A stretch of DNA of 64,000 nucleotides from Oharaeibacter diazotrophicus (lineage in GTDB: Bacteria; Pseudomonadota; Alphaproteobacteria; Rhizobiales; Pleomorphomonadaceae). Shown one piece after another: positions 59,682 through 64,000 of this stretch (its first letter is position 1; every line of letters begins with the position of its first letter). Position numbers and translations under genes: made by a program. The stretch spans positions 374,501 through 438,500 of the forward strand of contig NZ_SNXY01000010.1 of NCBI RefSeq assembly GCF_004362745.1, written 5' to 3'. Below the pieces are notes generated by a model. It saw only the letters and a program-made list of their open reading frames with translations. It was not told where the DNA came from and ran no database searches.

Positions 59682-59824
59682 CGACGGCGGGTCCGGTTAC
59701 GCGGGACGGGGGACCGGTCGATCCTGACAACCAAGGGCCAACGAAGTGTAAACCGTCCGACTACCGGCCACGGACGAGGGGTGGCCCGACTGCTTCTACC
59801 TTGCGGCCGCGGCGGCCGGCGGCG

Positions 59825-60460
59825 ATGCTCGGAGGCCGACATCCGGAGCCCGCCACCTTGTCCCCACCCCCGACCCTCCGCCTCGCGACGGCGACCCTCG
59901 TGCTTCTCCTCGGGGCCGCACCGGCCGCGGCGACCACCTACCGCACCGGTGAACATCGCCTGACCGACCGCGACGTCGCCCGTCTCGACGCCTTCGAGCG
60001 GATGCGCGCCGCCGCCCTGGCGGGGGCGCGGGCCGGCGGCGAGGCGGCGGACCTCGAGGTGCTGGAAGCGGTGCTCGGTCCGGCCCGGGGCGTGCCCGGC
60101 GACCTCGAACTGGTCGGGCGCTACCGCTGCCGCTCGATCCAGATGGACGAGGGCCTGCCGCTGGTGGTCTACGGCTGGTTCAAGTGCGCGATCGACAACC
60201 AATATGCGGGTCCCCATCTCGTCAAGACGACGGGGTCGCAGATGTTCGACGGCCATCTCGGCACCACCGACGAGGACTGGCGGGTGTTCTGGGGTACCGC
60301 CTCTGTCTCCGGCGACGCGGCGGTCGCCTACGGCCGCGATCCCGAGCGCGACCGCGTCGGCCGCTTCACCCGGATCGGCGACGGGCATTATCGCCTGGAG
60401 TTCCCGGCGCCGATCGGCGGGACCAGCTTCGAGATCGTAGAGATCGAGAAGACGCGCTGA
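59825..60460 (+). CDS. DUF4893-family secreted protein
   Basis: A 211-residue protein with a hydrophobic signal sequence at about residues 17-36. The mature part has the DUF4893 features RLTDRDVARLDAFERMRAAA, LVGRYRCRSIQM, VVYGWFKCAID and TTDEDWRVFWGTASVSGDAA. Members are periplasmic proteins of unknown function. The start is uncertain: ATG 59825 is used, but TTG 59858 would place the signal peptide at the very N-terminus and is as likely. It is convergent with the enoyl-CoA hydratase gene, seven bases apart. Confidence 0.75.
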   Translation: MLGGRHPEPATLSPPPTLRLATATLVLLLGAAPAAATTYRTGEHRLTDRDVARLDAFERMRAAALAGARAGGEAADLEVLEAVLGPARGVPGDLELVGRYRCRSIQMDEGLPLVVYGWFKCAIDNQYAGPHLVKTTGSQMFDGHLGTTDEDWRVFWGTASVSGDAAVAYGRDPERDRVGRFTRIGDGHYRLEFPAPIGGTSFEIVEIEKTR

Positions 60461-60467
60461 AAAGGTC

Positions 60468-61229
60468 TCACCGCTTGGCGACGAAGGCGTCGATCAGCAC
60501 CTTGGTGTCGGGATCGCCGAGGTTGGCGGCCATGCGCTCGCCGGCGAGGGCGTAAGCCTCGTCGAGGTCGCATTCCAGCTGGCGGTAGAACAGGTCCTTG
60601 CCGAGGCCGATCGCGGCGGGGAGCTTGGCGGCGATCGCGGCCGCGGCCTCGGCGACGACGGCGTCGAGCCGATCGGCCGGGACGGCGGCGTTGACGAGGC
60701 CGATCTCGGCGGCCCGGGTCGCCGGGATCAGCCGGCCGGTCAGGAGCAGTTCGAGCGCCCGCTTCGGCGCCACCGCCCGCGACAGCGCCACCGACGGGGT
60801 CGAGCAGAACAGCCCGAGGTCGATGCCGTTGACGCCGAATTTCGCACCCTCGACCGCATAGGCGAGGTCGGCGGTCGCGACCAGCTGGCAGCCGGCGGCG
60901 ACGGCGGCGCCCTGGACGCGGGCGATCACCGGCTTGACCCGGCGCACCGTCGCCATCATCCGCGAGCAGCGCGCGAACAGGGCGGCGTAGCGGGCCTCGT
61001 CGTCGTGGGCGCGCATCTCGGCGAGGTCGTGGCCGGCACAGAAGATCCGGCCGCGGGCGGCGAGCACGATCACCCGCACGTCGGGATCGGCGTCGGCGGC
61101 GAGCAGGGCGTCCTCGAGGGCGTCCATCATCGCCGCCGACAGCACGTTGGCCTTGTCGGGCCGGTTCAGCGTCAGCGTGGCGACGCCGTCGGCGGCGCTC
61201 GCCAGCACGAGGGCGTCGTCACCCGTCAT
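60468..61229 (-). CDS. Enoyl-CoA hydratase/isomerase family protein
   Basis: A 253-residue crotonase-fold enzyme. Typical segments are ATLTLNRPDKANVLSAAMMD, GRIFCAGHDLAEMRAHD (oxyanion loop), GAAVAAGCQLVATADLAYA (second oxyanion Gly) and FCSTPSVALSRAVA. One catalytic Glu of classical hydratases is not evident in the FGVNGIDLGLF region, so the reaction may differ; it is closest in look to ECHDC3-type proteins. Lies 24 bases after an acyl-CoA synthetase gene and is probably translated from the same mRNA. GGGAGACGAGAGCC precedes the ATG at 61229. Confidence 0.88.
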   Translation of the reverse strand: MTGDDALVLASAADGVATLTLNRPDKANVLSAAMMDALEDALLAADADPDVRVIVLAARGRIFCAGHDLAEMRAHDDEARYAALFARCSRMMATVRRVKPVIARVQGAAVAAGCQLVATADLAYAVEGAKFGVNGIDLGLFCSTPSVALSRAVAPKRALELLLTGRLIPATRAAEIGLVNAAVPADRLDAVVAEAAAAIAAKLPAAIGLGKDLFYRQLECDLDEAYALAGERMAANLGDPDTKVLIDAFVAKR

Positions 61230-61253
61230 GGCTCTCGTCTCCCGAGCTCGGCG

Positions 61254-62879
61254 TCAGCCCTTGAACTGGTCGCGCAGGCGGAACTTCTGGATCTTGCCGG
61301 TCGAGGTGCGCGGCAGCTCCGAGAAGACGACGTGGCGCGGCGCCTTGTAGTGGGCGAGGTGCTGGCGGCACCACGCGATCAGCTCCTCGGCGGTCGCTTC
61401 CGCGCCGGGGCGCAGTTCGACGAAGGCGCAGGGCGTCTCGCCCCACTTCTCGTCGGGCTTGGCGACCACGGCGGCGTTGGCGACGGCGGGGTGCTTGTAG
61501 AGCACGTCCTCGACCTCGATCGAGGAGATGTTCTCGCCGCCGGAGATGATGATGTCCTTGGAACGGTCCTTGAGCTGGACGTAGCCGTCGGGGTGCATGA
61601 CGCCGAGGTCGCCCGAGTGGAACCAGCCTCCGGCGAAGGCCTCGGCGGTCGCCTTGGGGTTCTTGAGATAGCCGCGCATCACCACGTTGCCGCGGAACAT
61701 CACCTCGCCGATGGTGGCGCCGTCGCGCGGGACCGGCTGCATCGTCTCGGGATCGATGACGTCGAGGCCGGCGAGCACGGTGTAGCGCACGCCCTGGCGC
61801 GCCTTCTTGGCCGCCCATTCGGCGGCGCCGAGCGCGTCCCAGTCGGCCTGCCACTCGTTGACCACGGCCGGGCCGTAGGTCTCGGTCAGGCCGTAGAGGT
61901 GGGTGACGGCGAAGCCGGCGGCCTTCATGGCGGCGAGCACCGCCTCCGGCGGCGGCGCGGCGGCGGTGAAGAAGGTGATCGCCCGCTCGACCGGCCGCTT
62001 CTCGCTCTCCTTGGCGTTGAGGATGATCGACATCACGATCGGCGCGCCGGACATGTGGGTGACGCCGTGGTCTGCGATGGCGTCGTAGATCGGCGCGGCG
62101 CGGACCTGGCGCAGGCAGACGTGGGTGCCGGCCACCACCGACACCGACCATGGGAAGCACCAGCCGTTGCAGTGGAACATCGGCAGGGTCCAGAGATAGA
62201 CCGCGCCGTTCTGCATGCCCGAGGTCAGCACGTTGCCCATCGCGAGCAGGTAGGCGCCGCGGTGGTGGTAGACGACGCCCTTCGGGTTCGAGGTGGTGCC
62301 GGAAGTGTAGTTCAGGCTGATCGCGTCCCACTCGTCGAGCGGGAACTCGGACGTGTAGGCCTCGTCGCCCTCGGCGATCAGGGCCTCGTAGTCGAGGGTG
62401 CCGAGGCTGTCGCCGGTCTGAGGGAATTCGGGATCGTCGTAGTCGATCACCAGCGGACGGACGCGGGAAAGGGCGAGGGCGTCGGCCATCACCTTGGAGA
62501 ACTCGCGGTCGGTGATCAGCACCTTCGCCTCGCCGTGGTCGAGGATGAAGGCGAGGGTGGCGGCGTCGAGGCGGGTGTTGAGCGTGTTGAGCACCGCCCC
62601 GCACATCGGCACGCCGTAGTGCGCCTCGATCATCGCGGGGGTGTTGGCGAGCATGACGGCGACGGTGTCGCCGCGGCCGATGCCGCGGGCGGCGAGCGCC
62701 GAGCCGAGCCGGTGCGAACGGGCGCGCAGCTCGGCATAGGTCTCGCGGGCGTTGCCGTGCACGATGGCGACGCGGTCGGGGAAGACGTCGGCGGCGCGCT
62801 CCAGGAAGGCGAGCGGGGTCAGCTGCTGGAAGTTGGCCGGGTTCTTGTCGAGATCGACGTCGTAGATCGTGCTTGCCAT
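61254..62879 (-). CDS. Acyl-CoA synthetase (AMP-forming)
   Basis: A 541-residue enzyme that activates fatty acids as acyl-AMP and acyl-CoA. The AMP-binding core motif is SLNYTSGTTSNPKGVVYHHR (about 180-200), followed by HLYGLTETYGPAVVNEW, GWFHSGDLGVMHPDGYVQLK (hinge Asp) and the C-terminal lysine in RTSTGKIQKFRLR. The size and the opening TPLAFLERAADVFPDRVAIV resemble medium-chain and DmdB/AlkK-type ligases. It is first in an operon with the enoyl-CoA hydratase family gene. The substrate chain length is not known. Confidence 0.93.
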   Translation of the reverse strand: MASTIYDVDLDKNPANFQQLTPLAFLERAADVFPDRVAIVHGNARETYAELRARSHRLGSALAARGIGRGDTVAVMLANTPAMIEAHYGVPMCGAVLNTLNTRLDAATLAFILDHGEAKVLITDREFSKVMADALALSRVRPLVIDYDDPEFPQTGDSLGTLDYEALIAEGDEAYTSEFPLDEWDAISLNYTSGTTSNPKGVVYHHRGAYLLAMGNVLTSGMQNGAVYLWTLPMFHCNGWCFPWSVSVVAGTHVCLRQVRAAPIYDAIADHGVTHMSGAPIVMSIILNAKESEKRPVERAITFFTAAAPPPEAVLAAMKAAGFAVTHLYGLTETYGPAVVNEWQADWDALGAAEWAAKKARQGVRYTVLAGLDVIDPETMQPVPRDGATIGEVMFRGNVVMRGYLKNPKATAEAFAGGWFHSGDLGVMHPDGYVQLKDRSKDIIISGGENISSIEVEDVLYKHPAVANAAVVAKPDEKWGETPCAFVELRPGAEATAEELIAWCRQHLAHYKAPRHVVFSELPRTSTGKIQKFRLRDQFKG

Positions 62880-63031
62880 CGAAGGGGTCTCCCGCGGGCG
62901 TTTCCCGCCCGTCCTCGACCGGAGATTTGCCGACCGGGCGCCCCGGTGTCCAGCGCGACTTCCGTCGCCCGGAAACGGAAACCCCGCCGACCCGGGAGGG
63001 CGCGACGGGGTCGGGTTCTGTCAGGGATCAT

Positions 63032-63058
63032 CCGGGCCGCCGTCTCGCGGTGGCCCGG
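63032..63058 (-). terminator. Hairpin after the RND pump gene
   Basis: CCGGGCCGCC (63032-63041) pairs with GGTGGCCCGG (63049-63058) with one G-T pair and a seven-base loop, eight bases after the stop of the pump gene. No T-run follows on that strand. Confidence 0.5.
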
Positions 63059-63066
63059 ACGCGGGA

Positions 63067-64000
63067 TCATTCGGCGGCCATCGGCAGCTCGCGCGGGTCG
63101 CTGCGCTCGTCGCCGGCGCGGCGCGGGCCGATCGGCACCACGACGGCCGGGGTCGGCACGGCGGCGGCCGCGGGGGGCGCGGCGGCCGGAGCGGGCTCCG
63201 CTTCCGCCTGCCGGACCTCTGCGGCGGGCGGAGCGGCCGGGGCCTCCTCGTCGTCGTCGGGGTCCGCGTGGTGCGGCGGGGCGTCGGCGAGGATGACCGC
63301 GTCGTGATTCGGCGCGACGCCCTCCTCGTCGCGGACGTTCGGCCGGGCGACGAGGCGGAACAGCCAGGCCACGAAGCGGCTCATGTAGTCCATGATCACG
63401 TAGACCGACGGGATGAACACCAGCGACAGCACGGTCGAGACCAGGAGGCCGCCGATCACCGCGATCGCCATCGGCGCGCGGAACTCGCCGCCCTGGCCGA
63501 CGCCGTAGGCGGCCGGCAGCATGCCGGCGGCCATGGCGATCGTGGTCATCACGATCGGCCGGGCGCGCTTGCGGCCGGCGTCGACCATGGCCTCGATCTG
63601 GTCGAGGCCGTGGCGCTCGCGCTCGACCGCGAAGTCGACCAGCATGATCGCGTTCTTTGTGACGATGCCCATCAGCATCAGGATGCCGATGATCACCGGC
63701 ATCGACAGCGCGTTGTCGGTGATCAGCAGCGCCGCCACCACGCCGCCGACCGAGAGCGGCAGCGAGGCGAGGATTGTGAGCGGCTGGAACACGCTGTTGA
63801 ACAGCAGGATCAGCACCACGAACACCATCATGATGCCCGACGCCATGGCGACGGCGAAGCCGGAGAACACCTCGGCCTGGATCTCGGCGTCGCCGGTCTC
63901 CTGCAGGCGGACGCCGGCGGGCAGGTTCTTCACCGCCGGCAGCGCCATGATCTTCTCGATGCCCTGGCCGGTGGTCCAGCCCGGCGCCATGTCGGTGCCG
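63067..64000 (-). CDS. RND efflux transporter permease, C-terminal part
   Basis: The frame stays open to the right edge, so only the last 311 codons or so are seen. It has the final periplasmic segment (KNLPAGVRLQETGDAEIQAE) and five or six membrane segments of an AcrB/MexB-like pump, including LASLPLSVGGVVAALLITDN, GILMLMGIVTKNAIMLVDFA, RKRARPIVMTTIAMAAGMLP and VIGGLLVSTVLSLVFIPSVY. The last 90 residues are a cytoplasmic tail rich in Ala, Pro, Glu and Asp, longer than in AcrB. It would export drugs or other small molecules with a membrane fusion protein and outer-membrane channel encoded elsewhere. Confidence 0.92.
   Translation of the reverse strand, partial: GTDMAPGWTTGQGIEKIMALPAVKNLPAGVRLQETGDAEIQAEVFSGFAVAMASGIMMVFVVLILLFNSVFQPLTILASLPLSVGGVVAALLITDNALSMPVIIGILMLMGIVTKNAIMLVDFAVERERHGLDQIEAMVDAGRKRARPIVMTTIAMAAGMLPAAYGVGQGGEFRAPMAIAVIGGLLVSTVLSLVFIPSVYVIMDYMSRFVAWLFRLVARPNVRDEEGVAPNHDAVILADAPPHHADPDDDEEAPAAPPAAEVRQAEAEPAPAAAPPAAAAVPTPAVVVPIGPRRAGDERSDPRELPMAAE

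Overview
The window is 64 kb of very GC-rich DNA from an alphaproteobacterial chromosome, most likely Hyphomicrobiales (Rhizobiales). Three things point there: the block lsrB-trxB-lrp with a candidate AbcR-type small RNA beside lsrB and greA and carB a few kilobases away; an UvrB with a long N-terminal extension; and a CarB with the alphaproteobacterial-style insertion. The genus cannot be fixed from the sequence. Most of the window is ordinary chromosomal housekeeping; there is no prophage, insertion sequence, CRISPR array or rRNA operon.

Layout. 0-3 kb: a minus-strand secreted-protein set (small periplasmic protein, RNase T2, DUF1176) and rlmJ. 3.1-3.9 kb: four head-to-tail imperfect repeats with no gene. 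4-7.1 kb: a copper module (DUF2946-like, YcnI, CopC-CopD-YtkA fusion). 7.4-11 kb: an SH3 protein and uvrB. 11.0-12.2 kb: a markedly AT-rich HEPN-type gene whose ATG overlaps the uvrB stop. 12.2-13.1 kb: a regular array of alternating inverted palindromes interrupted by a stand-alone GIY-YIG nuclease gene. 13.9-17.3 kb: a collagen-like secreted protein, MsrP and a possible alpha/beta hydrolase. 17.3-20.7 kb: AbcR-like sRNA, lsrB, trxB, lrp. 20.7-25.6 kb: an ELM1-family protein and four glycosyltransferases on alternating strands. 25.7-34.6 kb: greA, carB and carA, with an exonuclease/endonuclease/phosphatase protein, a YpfJ peptidase and an MFS pump between carB and carA. 35-39.5 kb: dnaG-rpoD. 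39.6-45.4 kb: small enzymes, two Uma2-type proteins and tRNA-Ile2. 45.6-50.6 kb: a two-component system and secreted or membrane proteins. 50.7-57.6 kb: a sulfatase, its formylglycine-generating enzyme and a subtilase. 57.7-64 kb: PPK2, a membrane protein, fatty-acid genes and the end of an RND pump.

How genes work together. YcnI plus the CopC-CopD-YtkA protein form a periplasm-to-cytoplasm copper handling set. LsrB probably controls the divergent-site sRNA, which carries anti-Shine-Dalgarno loops, while TrxB supplies reduced thioredoxin; this is a redox and nutrient-uptake control locus. CarA and CarB form carbamoyl-phosphate synthase from two separate transcription units. DnaG and RpoD follow the classical macromolecular synthesis arrangement. 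The FGE protein should activate a sulfatase, and the neighbouring sulfatase, with an atypical Cys-Ser-Ser-Ser-Arg motif and dockerin-like C-terminus, is the obvious candidate.

The parts that merit most attention are the palindrome array with its GIY-YIG gene, the AT-rich HEPN gene sharing the uvrB stop, the sRNA locus, and the sulfatase/FGE pair.
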